A stretch of DNA of 64,000 nt from Nelumbo lutea (GCA_022828595.1 JAKGHH010000004.1:22700372-22764371), one strand, 5' to 3'. Counted from the first letter of the stretch, positions 1 to 12,595 are shown. Notes: generated from the sequence alone by a model not told the origin. A program made the numbers and translations.

Positions 1-3000
1 TGCCGGGTTTTATTCAAGGTGTGTTCTTGGGAGGCTCAATTGCCCAAAATGTTTTTGATGCATTAGTGATTGCTCACACCAACTTTTCTAATATTTATGA
101 CTGATCATTACATTTATTTCTCTGATGAATATTAGATCTTGTGTAGGTCATAGTTATTGCCTTTCTTTTTTATCTTTTTTCTTTTTTTTACTTTTTGTGG
201 CATAACTAACCTGCTTAGACATTCACAGTTGGATATTACTATTTCTTCTCAAGTCAGGTTCGCAGGAGTATAGTTTATGGAGATCAACCAAGAAATAGGT
301 ATAGTTTCCTTTCTCTGTAGCCATTTGTTGACATTCATCAGATGCAATTACTTGCATGTCTTTTTGTTTCTTAGAGTGCTGTAGTGTATAGCTTATGGGG
401 TTGTTCTTTTGGCAGGCTTGATCTATATTTACCCAAAAATACAAATCGGCCAAAGCCAGTTGTAGCATTTGTTACAGGTGGAGCCTGGATTATTGGGTGA
501 GCAATTAAATAGTGATTGTTTTAAGCATATAGATTCCTTTTTTTTTTTTGGGTGGTGGTGGTTGGATTAATGATTATGAAGGTAGTATTTAGAACTTAGA
601 AACAAAACAATGGGATGGAGTTCCAGTGTAAAGTAGAATTGAGTCATTACAGTGCTAAAGTTGAAAACTCCAAAGTCTTGGAGCATCACTTAAGCTTATG
701 CTAACATGTCTATAAATATACATAATCAATTATATGTACTTTGTAATCGATTGATTGACTTTTTACAAGAAGATAGGACATAAGTGAAAAGTATAATTAC
801 TTGGAAGGATATACCAGTTGTTTAGACTTTTAATTTAAGTTTACTTCTTTCTTTCTAAGCTTATTTTCATTTTAAATATTTAAAAGGTTTAGTAGCATGG
901 TTGAAAGCATTATGTAATTTGAAGATTTATTTCATGCAACAAGAGCTTTTTTTATATATTTTTTTCTTTTCTTTTGAAATGTTAGCTCAATCGTAAGATG
1001 GAAGTGTAAAAATATAACATCAGACATGAAGTACATAAATGTTGTATCTGGTAGTATAAATTCCATATCAGGTAGGAGAGAAACATTCATGCTCCCAAAT
1101 ATGTAAACATTCTTATGTATAATTTAGAAACTAAGAAGCCATATTTCCTATTTACTACATGTGGAGCAATAGGGAGTAAGGCCTTTCGATGGTTCTGATA
1201 GCTAAAATTGAGCTAACAGATGCATCTGTGGTAGATGATTCGGAAATGAGGAAAAAACATCATCTTCAAGTAGTGTCTTAGGGTTTAGTAGGAAAAAAAA
1301 GGAGTTGAGAGAAGCATGGAAGGATGTTGTTGACTGATGACTTGAGATTGAGGTGCTACTAAAGATCATGGTTGGAGGGGAGAGGGAGAGAAAGAGAGAG
1401 GGGCCATGACTGGGCGGATTTGTTTGGAGTGAACAAATTTTCAAGGGGGTTTGTATTAATTTGAAAGAGTTAATAGAGAAAACTTGATTGTTGTGAGACA
1501 AAAATGAATTCGTATATGTCTATGTATTTGCTGGTCCTATAACATTATTTTGCATCATCTCAAGTTGTTCATTTTCCATCATTAAGTTGTTGCACTGTTT
1601 TTATTGATGCAGATACAAAGCATGGGGTTCTCTTTTAGGAAAGCAGTTAGCAGAAAGAGACATTATAGTGGCATGTATAGATTACAGGTAATATATCCTA
1701 ATTGAAGCTATTAGTTGAAATGCATGTTACCCTGTTTTGGATGAAGCATCTAAACTGGAAAGACGGCTTATTGGCCCATATAGTAGCAAAGGTCCAAGTG
1801 AAACTGAAGCTAATAAAAATACCATCAATAGAAATATAATGGAGAGCATGAAAAAAATCTGTCTGAGTTGGTTTTCTCTGTAAGTGTGCCATTATCCCAA
1901 AACACCAAAAGTATTAATAGTTTTCCATCCTAGTCTTTATTCTGCCATCTCCTGGCCATATTTTATAATGTATCCTATATTGTTTAATGTATCTCAAAAT
2001 GATCAGTTTGTGGATGGTGTGGCCAACTAGTTGCAATCTCCAATCTCAACATGGCTTTTTACTCCAGAATGTAGATGGGGAGCATCTGGGGCCTTTCGTT
2101 CATAAGGGCCCCTGCTTCTTGGCCATATTTTAACAGTTCTCTGTAGTCAACACAGAACCTCCAAGTTCCATCCTGCTTCGCCACCAACAGAACCGACGAA
2201 GAGAAAGGAGAGTGACTCTTGCGTATGATCCCTTGTTTCAGTATCTCTGTACATTGCTTTTCTATCTCGTCCTTCTGTAGGTGAGGGTAGCGATAAGGTC
2301 GGACAACGACTGGTTCTGAACCCGCCACGAAAGGAATTCGACGGTCGCATGCTCAGGGAGGAGGGAGCCCCTTGGGTTCCTGGAATATATCTGAAAACTC
2401 GGCGAGGAGTCTTTCCATGGTTGCCAGTTCTGTCTGAAGTGCATGGACCTGTGGTGTCCTCTCTTTAACCCTGCAACCGTGCCATGAAACTTGCTTCCCA
2501 TTTAGGTGGAATGTCATTGTGAGTGCACTGAAGTCCCATAAAATCGGGCCTAGGGTAATTAACCATTTGACCCCAAGAACAACATCGAACCCATCCAAGG
2601 AGAGTACAAATAAATCAGCAAAAAATAGTTTAGAATTGACCTGTATCGGGACGCTCTTACAGATTCCCGGACTGTGAACTCTTTCACCACTCGCGACGGC
2701 TACCTGTAGTCGTGGTCGGAGTTCCATTGGTAGTTTTAACTGAAGGGCGGCATGTTCACTTATGAAGTTGTGTGTGCTCCCTGAATCGACAAGAATGCGC
2801 ACCGGTTGACCTTTTATCTATGCCTGTAACTGCATAGTCTGAGAGGTTTTAATACCGGTGATCGCATGGAGGGAGATCTCTGGCTCGAATACGACGGGTT
2901 CTTCTTCCTCTTTTTCATCGACTAGGAGGCAAAAAAGCCTCTTGCACCTATGTCCTGCTGAGTAGAGGTCATCGCAGTTGAAACATTGGCCTCTCGCTCT

Positions 3001-5035
3001 GCGTTCTGCCATTTCTGCCCTGGTCAACCACTTAATGGGTGGAGCGGCCATGTTGCTACCTGCACTTGTCACCGATCTAGAGGTGGCGGTTGTGTGAGAT
3101 CTCAGTTCCCGGCTGGTTGCCGAAGAGGGGGTCGTTGTCGCTGATTTTGGAGGTGCCCATGAGTTCGGTGGACGACCCACATTGTAGGTCCCACGACTGA
3201 ATTGCAGCTTGCGCGCGAATGTGCGAGCTAAGTTCGCGGGCTAAGTTCATGATTGTAACCAAATTTGGGGAATTTTGCATTTCGACATCCATTCGCAAGG
3301 GTTCTGCTAACCCTACTGTGAACATGTCCACTTGCTGGTCCGGTCGCACGGAGGATGCCCTCGCGAGGAGGGTTTGGAACTGGCGTTGGTATTCTGCCAC
3401 CGTTCCGGTCTGTTTAAGGTTAATCAGCTCACCTAGGGGGTTGCTGGTCAGTGGGAGTCCGAACCGAAGGAGGCAATAGGACTTAAATTGGGGTCAACCG
3501 AGCCCGGGTTCTTCTTGCTCTAACCGATAGAACCAAAGTTGTGTTTCATCTGTTAAATGAAAGGCGGCGAGACTTACCTTATCCCGGTCATCTATCCGTT
3601 GATTCCGAAAAAACTGCTCGCACCGATACAGCCAGCCCAAGGGGTCTCCGTTGCCGTTGTACGACGGAAATTCCAACCTGCGGTACTTGGGGATGATTGC
3701 GGCTCCTTGGCTAACGGACTGCTGTTTGCCGGAAGACTCCTTCGGTGTTCCTTTCCTTGTTAGAAAGGAACAACTCCATCAGACGTCGTAGCTCCCTTAC
3801 CTCGTCTTTGATCTCACGTACTTCTGAACTGGTCTCCACGAGTTGGTGCTCGAGGTCGTGGACCCTGGATGGCAGTTGCTCCAGATCTCCCATGACGCCT
3901 TGCTTTGATACCAAGTTGTTGAGGGCCCGAGAATAGGATCTTGTCACGGGTCGGTCCACGGGGAAAACCTCCTGTTTTCCCTTGTTCCTTCCTGCTCTTA
4001 ATGAACCTATCTTGGCACCTTAGTGATTTGTTCAAGAGATCACCAACTCTCCTAACTCACTTCTTTAACTGAATATTCGATATCTCATTCAATAATGGCG
4101 TCTCCTTAAATAGGAGATTACAAGAGTCCTAATCTTAGGGAGTCTCCTTACTGAATAGGGAGACTTCCAGTTCTATCTTGCTAAGGATAAGATAAGTTAA
4201 TCCTAATCTGATAATCCACTAATAAGATAAGATAAAAGCAATTGAATAAGATAAGAACAATAAGATAAGAACAAGCAAGATGATCTAATCTAATTTGCTG
4301 TTGTCGAACTAGGTAGGACGAGGATCATTGAATCACTGCTGCTGTTGGCGGTGGGTCAGGTTCCTGTTGCTTCCGGCAGCGATGATACTTTTTCCCGAGG
4401 AATGCGTCCATAAAATAACATATTCAATGAACACATTGAAATTAAAAAGTGGTGGGATATATATCGTCCACTGCATTTTCTTTGGTGGTTGGTGCATGTA
4501 TTTGTCCCTTGTCATTTTCCGCATATATGCATAAAAGTAACCTACCCATATTATGGCATATGCACACCTCTCATGCATTATACTTGTGCCTAGGAATTTT
4601 CCTCAGGGGACTATTAGTGACATGGTGAAAGATACTTCTCAAGGGATCTCATTTATATGCAACAATATTGCTGAATATGGAGGTGACCCTGATAGGTAAA
4701 AATTTTCTCATTCTTTATCATGTCACAGTTTATTTTCACTGGATATGACATTGTTGTTCATGATTCTTCTTGTAGGATTTATCTAATGGGGCAATCAGCT
4801 GGTGCACACATTGCTGCCTGTGCTCTATTGGAACAAGCAATTAAAGAAGCTGGAGGAGAGAGAATTTCCTGGAGTGTTTCCCAAATAAAAGCTTATTTTG
4901 GTTTGTCTGGAGGGTAAATATTTTTGATATTCCTGATGTTGATCTTTTGACTCCCCTCTCTCTTTCTCTGTGTGTGTCTGTGCCCGCATGTATCTAGTTG
5001 TTAATGTTCTTTCCATTAATCTCTTGACTTTTTCT

Positions 5036-5074
<39 letters not shown>

Positions 5075-8000
5075 GTCTGTCTGCTGTGCAACCTTGTCAA
5101 CTTTCTTTTGATCCATTTGCCTCATTTATCATTGCATGTGACCAATGACACCTGAATTTGGCATTCTTGTACTTAAATCTGTTACATGGCCCTGTCACTT
5201 TAAACAAATTATGTGTTGGAGAAGACACAAAATGGGTATGCGTAAGGGATGGTTCTGACTCAACAAGTTAGTATCTGTTTTTTAAATCTAAGTTTTGATG
5301 GATTCTACTTAATTGGGCATGCCCCAAACAGAAATTATTAACTTGCTAATAAAGAAATAGTTTCCATTAACAGTTGAAATTTTAATTATATGCAATACCC
5401 AATAAATGCCCCTTGACAATTAATGAAATGTGGATTTTCAATATGTTATTATGTTGAGGAATTTTAATTAACATTTTAGACAAGTTTTTTTTTTTTTTTT
5501 GCATTTCTTTGTTCATATTTTTTCCTAGATATCAGTAACTCAATGCATCTAAATGGTAAGCATAACATTTAGATTATTGAAGAATTAAATGTTTATTGCC
5601 CAATAGATAATGTTCCCGAATATTCATACCGATTGGAAGATCAATCCCATCTGAGTCTTTGTATCCCGAGATTTTTGAGTTTAAACAGTTCTGATTCCTA
5701 AACTTGCATCTGCACACTTTACCTTGTACTTAGAATCCATGAAGTATAAGGCTATTGCTCCTTTCTTGAATTGTTTGGACAAACATTGGATGCGATCGTG
5801 CCTGTTCAAGAGGGTTGATTTGCAATTTCCCAACTAGGATACATTGGAATGTAGATTGTGCCCCATCTGCATGTGCACCAGTATATGCCACACAAAGGAC
5901 TGAAGGGCTTTCAAAATTTTTCCTTACCTAAATGCTCATCTACAAGTATTTGTCTTTCAGGTTGTAACTTGATTCTAGTTTACAGGGTAGATCATTTGAC
6001 AATGGCCTGTTCCAATGTTGTTAGACTTGGATGAGACAGAAAACTAGAAAGCTCACTGGCTCATGGTTTTGCTGGTTAACTGGCTAGTTGGACCATTTAG
6101 ATGAGAAAACCATCAAATAACTGGGATTTAGCAAGGCCACTGGGTGACCAGATCAACTATCTGGTCTGGTCTGTGTCTGACAGTTCTGGTCTGTCCTTTG
6201 GTTATGATTTTGTGGTTTTATTGACAATTATACTACTGCAGTCCAAATAATGATGCTTTGAAGTAATATTACTTTTTGGGCTGCACTATCGCTATTGATT
6301 CTGGTAAAGTAAAAGCATATAACTTGTCCACTTTTAATTGAGGAAGCATGGCCTAGTTATTAGAAAATGTTACTGCAGTGCATAAACCTGGATAAACTGA
6401 AGAATACTATGTTATCCTTGTAACTTCATTTCTTTTTCTGCTGTACAATTCATGCTGAATTTTGTGAATCTTGTCAATAATTTTGTGCTGTTGCTATCCT
6501 TTCTTTGGTCATCATTTGCTTATGTGTATTTAATAGTTTCTTTCTTCCTCGTTTTTAACAGCTACAACTTGTTTGATCTCATTGATCACTTCCATAAACG
6601 AGGCCTATACCGTTCCATCTTTCTCAGGTACCCACCATTCCATTTTTTTAATTGAAATTTGTGGTTTCTTATATGTTAATACTTGTCATGCCTTAATCTC
6701 ATGGAAATAATGGTTTTGAAATGTCATTACAGCATAATGGAAGGGGAGCAATACCTGTGGCGAGTTTCTCCTGAAGTAATGGTGCAGGACCCAAATCTTA
6801 AAACTGCAGTTTCTCTCCTTCCTCGTGTTATTCTTTTCCACGGAACTGCAGATTATTCCATACCATCGAATGCCAGGTTTGAATCTCCTTAATGAACTTC
6901 TTGAATTTTGTGTTAATTGCAAATATAGCTACTTATGCCAGTTAGAAAGTTGTATTCCTGCCTGCAGTTTCTCGTAAGGTATCCCCCACTAAAAAGGGAA
7001 AAAAAAAAAGAAATCCTGTTGCTACTGAAAAGCCTTTTACTTGTAACTTATTTATCTTTTATGACTATGCCTTATAAGAATAATTAACAGCATTGCTTTG
7101 CATAAATGATCATTTAACCAATTGAAGGGACAAAATGAGTTGGGGTCTCACAATTTGACAAAGGATAGTTTGGTCAAGCAGGGAACACTTGTATTGGACA
7201 CAGCTGTAATCTGTTTTTGGTTTTGATTGTGTGGGGAGGTCACAGCTCACTTCTCTCCTTGAGACTCTTGTACCTGATTTCATCCACTTTCTAATCAAAT
7301 TACTTCATTATATCAAAAAAAAGAAAAGGCAAAGGATATGGCCTATTATAGAGTGGAATGGCAAAAACCCATTTGTTGGTTGACTGTTTTGAGGGGTAGT
7401 TGATTGTCATCTTTTTTTTTTTTTACTTCGTTTAGTATTTTCATTGTAATGTTTGCCTTTTGTACATGATATATAATGGATTCACAGTGATTTTCCAGAT
7501 GATCACATTTTTCTTTATGCAGCAAAACCTTTGTGGAGACTCTTAAAATAGTTGGAGGTCAAGCTGAACTAATTTTGTATGAAGGAAAAACACACACAGA
7601 TTTGTTTCTTCAGGTTAAGATCAATTTCAATTTTTATCCTGTCTTGCTCCATTGCACTTTCAGTTAGGAAATGTTATTATAGCACTCTGATCTCTTGTGA
7701 TGGCCTTAATATTGTAATAGGGAAAATAGATGCTATATGAAGATGGGGATAATGGTATGGGAGGACGAGATGAATCTTTGGAACTGCAGTTGTAAAAAAT
7801 TATTTTCCATCACTTGATCATGTTTAGGAGTTTGGAATTGCTTGAAATTTACCTGCTTTCAGTTTTTTTTTCCAGTAATATATTTACTTGTTCTTTTGTA
7901 TGTTCAAGCATATTTTTTTTTTGCTCTTCAATAACTTCAGTTAGTCTGAATGAACCCATGGTCATGCCTACTATGACTGTCAGAAGTCAGAAATTTCATG

Positions 8001-9267
8001 GTCTTAACATCATAAATCTTGCAACATTACCATAACTTGCTTGTTTCATTCCCCTCCCTACACGTTAAGATTGACGTGTCTAAATTCTCATCCAGCTTTC
8101 CTGGCTATAACGTACAAGGGGCAGTTATGAGATTCTAATTGATTCTCTTGATTTGTCTCTTCCTGGTGTGCTTGGTAGGACTACAACTTGGGTAGGCCCA
8201 ACGTAAGCCCAGTTCGCCCTAATCTGAGCTTCATGGGTTGGGCTTGAGTTTTTGGTCTCCAGACTGGGGCTGGGCCAGAAAAATTGGGCCTTGCTAAATT
8301 TAGCTTGAACCTGGCCTGAACCAACTCTATCATCATCATCATCATCTGAGCTTTATCCCAACTATATGGGGTTGGCTACATATATCCTGTTTTGCCAACC
8401 AGTTCTGTTTAATGCCATATCCATTGTTAAATTATAAGCTTAATCTCAATTGTGCCAGATCTCATTTTCTCACGGGTGCTGTAGGTGGTCTTTATGTTTG
8501 TGACCAAACCATCTTATTCTACTTTCCCTCATTTTGTTACTTAATTGAGCTATTCATAGGTTCCTTCAAATGGCTTTATTTCTGACCCTATCCCTTCTAG
8601 TTTTTTCACTCATCCATATTAGCATATGCATTTTTGCTCATTTTTAACATGTTTTTCAACTGCCCAACACTAACCATGCACAAACATGTTCAAATATATA
8701 CATATTATGCTTGTTAGTTTATATAAAGTATTTTTTTTCTAATTATATATATATGCATCTAAAATATGTATACACTACCAGTTGGTTTGGTTAACCATCG
8801 GTTTTTCATATTGGTTGATTGAAGCCGATCCAGTACCTTCAGTTTTTCTAAAACACGAACCGACTGATTCGGTTAACTGGATTTTTTCGGTTTGGTTTGG
8901 TTTCATCAGCTCAGTTTTTTGGTTTTTGATGAGCACTCCTACCCCTGATGTCTGATAGTAGTTAGATATAGATGCAAACCTTTATTTGCACTATAGTCTG
9001 TAGATGCCCCTATGCGGTTAGATGCTTGATACATGGGGCTGTCACTCTTTCTTTGCAAAGGCTGTTCATGGCAAGATTTTGCTAAATTTTCATTTGCTGC
9101 TGCAGGATCCTATGAGAGGTGGGAAAGACGAGTTGCTCGAAAATATAATTGCTGTTATTCACGCGGGTGATGCAGATACCCTGGCTAAAGATGCAGCTGC
9201 ACCTCCAAGTAGACGCCTTGTTCCTGAATGCATGTTGCAGTTGGCTCGTAGAATCAGCCCCTTTTAG
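1..9267 (+). CDS. ICME: Isoprenylcysteine alpha-carbonyl methylesterase (ICME/PCME), 5'-partial, 10 exons visible
   Basis: Exons: 1-18, 229-298, 416-496, 1613-1687, 4594-4695, 4776-4913, 6562-6627, 6733-6876, 7523-7613, 9106-9267. All junctions are GT-AG and the phases stay in register through to the TAG at 9265-9267. About 315 residues are visible, starting at MPGFIQ; by family length roughly 100 N-terminal residues, with membrane segments, lie upstream of the window. The product is an alpha/beta-hydrolase: oxyanion-hole region VTGGAWIIG in exon 3, nucleophile elbow GQSAGAH in exon 6, HGTAD (acid) in exon 8 and GKTHTD (histidine) in exon 9. In plants this family demethylates carboxymethylated prenylcysteine on CAAX proteins in ER/Golgi membranes and modulates ABA signalling (family knowledge). 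No stop or frameshift is seen in any exon. Intron 4 (2.9 kb) is inflated by a gypsy fragment; introns 6 and 9 are also long. Confidence 0.95.
2040..4326 (-). mobile_element. Truncated Ty3/gypsy retrotransposon (LTR-gag-protease-RT start) in ICME intron 4
   Basis: Read on the minus strand from 4326. A putative 5' LTR (about 3917-4326) is followed by a tRNA-Met-type primer-binding site TGGTATCAAAGCA (3901-3913). A gag start with a coiled-coil-like acidic/basic stretch follows (3711-3959), then retrotransposon gag (3494-3676 with [11 protein letters not shown], and 3077-3400), a zinc knuckle with CFNCDD and GHRCKR (about 2950-2990), an aspartic protease with [12 protein letters not shown] (about 2760-2802) and the beginning of reverse transcriptase ([32 protein letters not shown], about 2150-2270). 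Frames are broken several times and the element stops after VDYREL; the YxDD catalytic core, RNase H, integrase and 3' LTR are absent. It is therefore a dead fragment. The lower boundary near 2040 is approximate and I found no convincing target-site duplication. Confidence 0.8.
4914..6561 (+). other. ICME intron 6, no gene
   Basis: Long intron between the GQSAGAH exon and the YNLFDL exon. It contains a CT microsatellite (5036-5083), AT-rich sequence and a T run near 5485. I see no coding content or transposon termini. Confidence 0.7.
5036..5083. repeat. (CT)n microsatellite
   Basis: Nearly pure CT repeat with a few TT and GT interruptions, inside ICME intron 6. Confidence 0.9.
7168..7329 (+). 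mobile_element. Short 5'-truncated LINE 3' end in ICME intron 8
   Basis: The segment ends in an A-rich tail (7313-7329) and is flanked by the direct repeat CAAAGGATA (7159-7167 and 7330-7338). Its first bases encode LVKQG, the LAKQG-like motif found near the C-terminus of plant LINE RNase H domains, followed by stops and a 3' UTR. The layout fits target-primed reverse transcription. The direct repeat is only 9 bp, so this is less certain than the other LINE copies in the window. Confidence 0.55.
8330..8400. repeat. Dispersed angiosperm repeat motif with (CAT)n
   Basis: A CATCATCATC tract is followed by CTGAGCTTTATCCCAACTA and ATGGGGTTGGCTACAT. I recognise this combination as common to many angiosperm genomes, but I am not certain which element it comes from (possibly an RTE-type LINE). 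Confidence 0.4.
8760..8945. mobile_element. Degenerate hAT-type MITE end (GGTTCGGTTAA family)
   Basis: Contains GATTCGGTTAACTGG and ends in GATGAGCACTCCTACCCC. This resembles the right end of the better preserved MITE at 52759-53240, which ends GTGAGCACCCCTA. The left end is not resolved. Confidence 0.4.
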
Positions 9268-9685
9268 GTTTTGGCATTTCGATTTCAAGGATTATTGCAG
9301 ACTGCCTACTCAAAAGCACTTAGTGATATTGTTACCATGAAGTAAACAACAAGTTTATGTAAGTCTTTGGTACCTCAAGAAATGTGAGATGGATGCCTAA
9401 TTTTGTTTTTTTAGTGGTATTTTCATGAGTCTCATCATGTTTTGCATGATATATGATATATCCAAGAGTTGCATAAACTCCTTGTTTGCTTAAACTCCTC
9501 TATTGTTGTATATAATGCTAGATGATACATTCTATATATATAAATTTTCATTCTTAGGTGTCTTCAGTTTTTCTTGGAGTTCATTTAATGTTACACACAT
9601 GTAGAAGAGAGGGAGAGAGAGGTTATCTCAAGAAACGATGTGTTTTTTTTTTTTTTTTTGGAATTTTGGTGAAATATTTGGACAA

Positions 9686-9756
<71 letters not shown>

Positions 9757-9954
9757 AGGTTTCCTATCATTCTGTCGTTTTAAATTTATGTCATTTATTT
9801 AATTATCTTTTCCTACTATATCTAAAGTTATGAACAGAATAAGAGGCCAAATCATGACATCTTGGTATATTCAGCAAAAAAATTATTTAATTTAATTCTA
9901 TTTGTTATATACAGCATATTCATTCAAAACACACAAAATATACATCCATAGCCA
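9268..9954 (+). other. ICME 3' flank and probable 3' UTR
   Basis: No coding sequence. It holds a T run at about 9642-9660 and a long ATT microsatellite. The probable 3' UTR is the first few hundred bases; I cannot place the polyadenylation site with confidence. Confidence 0.6.
9686..9754. repeat. (ATT)n microsatellite
   Basis: About 23 uninterrupted ATT units, likely polymorphic in length. Confidence 0.95.
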
Positions 9955-9970
9955 ATCCGGGGTGATGGTT

Positions 9971-10846
9971 TTTTTTTTTTGAAGGATAAAAGTTCTATAT
10001 TAAACAACAATTATATCTACAAAGTCCTGAGCCACCGGTTTCCAGTGGGATAATCATCAAAACAAAAGGAGTTCTATGGATGAGACTAGATCTGCTCCTC
10101 ACACATGGCACCTCACAGGTGCCTCACACGCACATCCTATCATGCATTTATCATGCATTGAGAATATCTCCCGTACTTATTAGTTATTATCATGGGAGAT
10201 ATCCCTAATGCACGTGGATGTGCCTGTGAGACGCCCATTTGTGAGGAGCAGATCTCACTTCTCTGTGGATGACATTTATAGCCAATTGGGCCACAGCATG
10301 GGCTGACATATTATATTTTTTATTTATATAACAATATTAAACATTGCTAAGCTTAATAGCAAGAGTCCTAGTCTCATCAAAAGCCAACAACAGTAACTTC
10401 TCTTGAAGTGCGCACACCACCCTTTGTGAATCAGAACACAACCACACTCCTAGGATTTCATTGCTGCACCCATTCAAAAACCTGCAAAACAGCAGAGTTC
10501 AGCTTGATATAGAATCAAAATTATCTATCCTAGCCCCATAAATTTTCAAACATGATAGATTTCTTGATACAATAATGACCCCAAAAGAGAATAAGTATCA
10601 GTAATTGTCCAAGCATCAATAAAGACAATAATCTATTGTATGTTTAACTTGAAGCACAAATTTTGGCCGAAAGTCTGGTGTACAACAGAGATCAGATTGG
10701 GGCCGTCTAGAATTTCGTAATGCCTGGTTAGTAATACTTAAAAGATTCTGGGGCATAATTTAGTGGTTCCTAAAACATTTCTCATTCCGAACAAACTAAA
10801 TATAATAATAAGCAATAGCTATCCAACCTAAAACATCCGAGAAACT
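9971..10846 (-). mobile_element. 5'-truncated LINE (RNase H end) with target-site duplication
   Basis: On the minus strand the 3' end is an A tail (T run 9971-9980 on plus), preceded by a decayed RNase H-like domain: FLNGCSNEILGVWLCSDSQ and VVCALQEKLLLLAF, then MSAHAVAQLA. The flanks are ATCCGGGGTGATGGTT (9955-9970) and ATCCGGGTGATGGTT (10847-10861), a 15-16 bp target-site duplication differing by one G. Several in-frame stops make it dead. A 180 bp foldback element is inserted inside it. Confidence 0.75.
10084..10263. mobile_element. Foldback MITE, Mutator-like, nested in a LINE
   Basis: The two halves are inverted copies: AGATCTGCTCCTCAC near the left end pairs with GTGAGGAGCAGATCT near the right end, and the match extends inward to the ATATCTCCC region. 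Flanking 9 bp repeats TATGGATGA (10075-10083) and TGTGGATGA (10264-10272) match at 8 of 9, the duplication size typical of Mutator-like elements. Confidence 0.65.
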
Positions 10847-10861
10847 ATCCGGGTGATGGTT

Positions 10862-12076
10862 GAACTATACGTATAGGCGTAAGGTTGGTACAACCCACAA
10901 ACTTTTGTGGGTCGTTTACGCTGTAGCAGTTCGTGCCGATATTGGCCCGATTCTTCATATTGTGCTGTGCTGGCCCATGTTTCTCAAAACCCCCAGCCCA
11001 ATATAGGGGTTTGGGCCGGGTTAGGTCTGATACGGCCCATTTGTTACAGTTAGGAGGTTATGCCTGTCATGGCCCAGCCCACTTTACAGCTCTAAGGTTG
11101 GATCCATAAATACTCTTTTATAGCCAATGTATAAAAACCATCACTATCTTTTTTTTTTTTCGTCTTTCTAAACTGTAACCAGCAAGATCTGCTTCAGTCA
11201 GTGCAACACCCATTCGAACAGCTTTTACAGCCTTGCACTGCCACCTAAAATGAACATAGGAAGCAAGACTATAATGGCTGTTGGAACGGATTCGTAACCA
11301 GCACTTGTGATTTCTGAGTGCGCGAACAAAATTAACTTTGCATCTCTCGGGCTAAAATATACATACAACTCTTGACAGTAATGGTTAAAATTATGGGATA
11401 TTTTTTTAAGGGGTGTTCTTTTTTTGGATTTTGAGAGGAGGAAATCTGGTCAATGGGACTTTGGTTCTCACCTTTTCTGGTCTTATCTATGTACGGAAAA
11501 ACGCACAAAAAAACGTATCTTCAACCAAACGATCTTTAAATTGTCAAAATCGTTATATAAAAGTTTACCGCATCTTTTGTCTGTCAAATTTTCCATGTAA
11601 AAAGACTTTCCAAACTATACCTAAATGCAATGTAACATGGGCATTTTTTAAAACCATCTCATCGCACAAATTCCTTCTTTTTTTTCTTTTTAATATCAGA
11701 GAGGCTCCGAAAAGCATGAAAGCAAACTTGTTGTTTACAGATATCAACTTTATAAAAGCTGTTTCCTAATTTTTTGATATCAGAACTCAGTTTTGTTAAA
11801 CACCACCTACAATAAGTGGCGAAAGCTGACTGCGATTTGATGATGAGGAGATGCATGCATGGCTTCTATATATGTATAATTTGCCAGATTAATTGGAATC
11901 TACTTATTGATACCTAAAAAGTCTCATCAGCCATCAGGGCCGCAGTTCCGAAGAAAAGAGTCGTATATATCCACGGCAAACATATATTAATTCTCTTGTC
12001 TTCTCAATTCTCATACAAACAAACCGGTAGAAGCACTCCTTATTATATATATAATATATAAGCCTGCTGGCTTTAA
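10862..12076. other. Intergenic, GGGCC-rich remnant then AT-rich DNA
   Basis: Positions 10900-11100 are rich in GGCCC/GGGCC motifs typical of hAT subterminal regions, with no clear termini. The rest is AT-rich. The plus frame at 11413-11769 has no recognisable domain and I do not support it as a gene. Confidence 0.5.
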
Positions 12077-12535
12077 CTAACCCAAAAACTTGGGCTTGAC
12101 AGAGGTTGGAGGGCGACCAAAGTAGTGTCCATGAGTACGTTGTTTGTACATCGGTTCAAGATTGATAAACTTGTTAGTACGTGGATTATACATCGGCGGT
12201 GGTAGCATCTCTACCTTCGGAGGTTTGTAAATAGGTGGTGTCGCCGGCGAAGGTGGACTACGAGTTCTGTAGATTTGATCGTTCACCCTGACTAATGGCG
12301 ACGGCGGTGGATTACGAGTTCTGTAGATAGGATCGTTCACCTTGACTAATGGCGATGGTGATGGCGATGGCGGCATGGGCATGTATGAAGGAGGTATTCT
12401 CTGTTGGGGTGGCTACCTTCCAATCAGAGGATGAAGAGGATTGAGATATTCAAAGAAATGATCGGAGGAGGAGGAGGGAGAGGCCAGAACCACCACTCCG
12501 ACGAACAGCACTAGTAAGTGCACAAGGAGGGCCAT
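12077..12535 (-). pseudogene. Small secreted proline-rich protein gene with an in-frame TAG
   Basis: The ATG at 12533-12535 opens a signal peptide MALLVHLLVLFVGVVVLASP. After 40 codons an in-frame TAG (12413-12415) interrupts, and the same frame then continues without shift to a stop at 12077 as a proline-rich domain: PPSPSPSPLVK, repeats of VNDPIYRTRNPPPSP, and PPTSVKPKFLG at the end. The C-terminus GHYFGRPPTSVKP matches GHFPGHPPTSVNP of the intact paralogue at 60338-60574. Such proteins are cell-wall structural proteins (family knowledge). The TAG could come from CAG (Gln). Promoter elements (TATA box, G-box) are still present, so decay may be recent. Alternatives are a base-call error or readthrough. 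Confidence 0.8.
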
Positions 12536-12595
12536 CCTTGGGGAAGTAAGGTAGTGTTTAGTGTGGTGCATGAAATACAAGATAAAGGCGTGGCC

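Larger units (their letters stand above)
7614..9105 (+). other. ICME intron 9 with dispersed repeats
   Basis: Long last intron. A GGGCC-rich stretch (8190-8320) resembles hAT subterminal sequence. A (CAT)n tract runs into a TTATCCCAACTATATGGGG motif (8330-8400), and a MITE end lies near 8940. No coding sequence seen. Confidence 0.6.

Noticed and set aside
5036..5083. CT/AG-rich and simple repeats as CRISPR or regulatory arrays
   Set aside because: Simple microsatellites without spacer structure; the window is nuclear plant DNA.
1..9267. A functional pathway link between ICME (acts on prenylated CAAX proteins) and the CAAX-ending DnaJ at 25.8 kb
   Set aside because: The DnaJ copy is a captured dead cDNA; proximity is coincidence.
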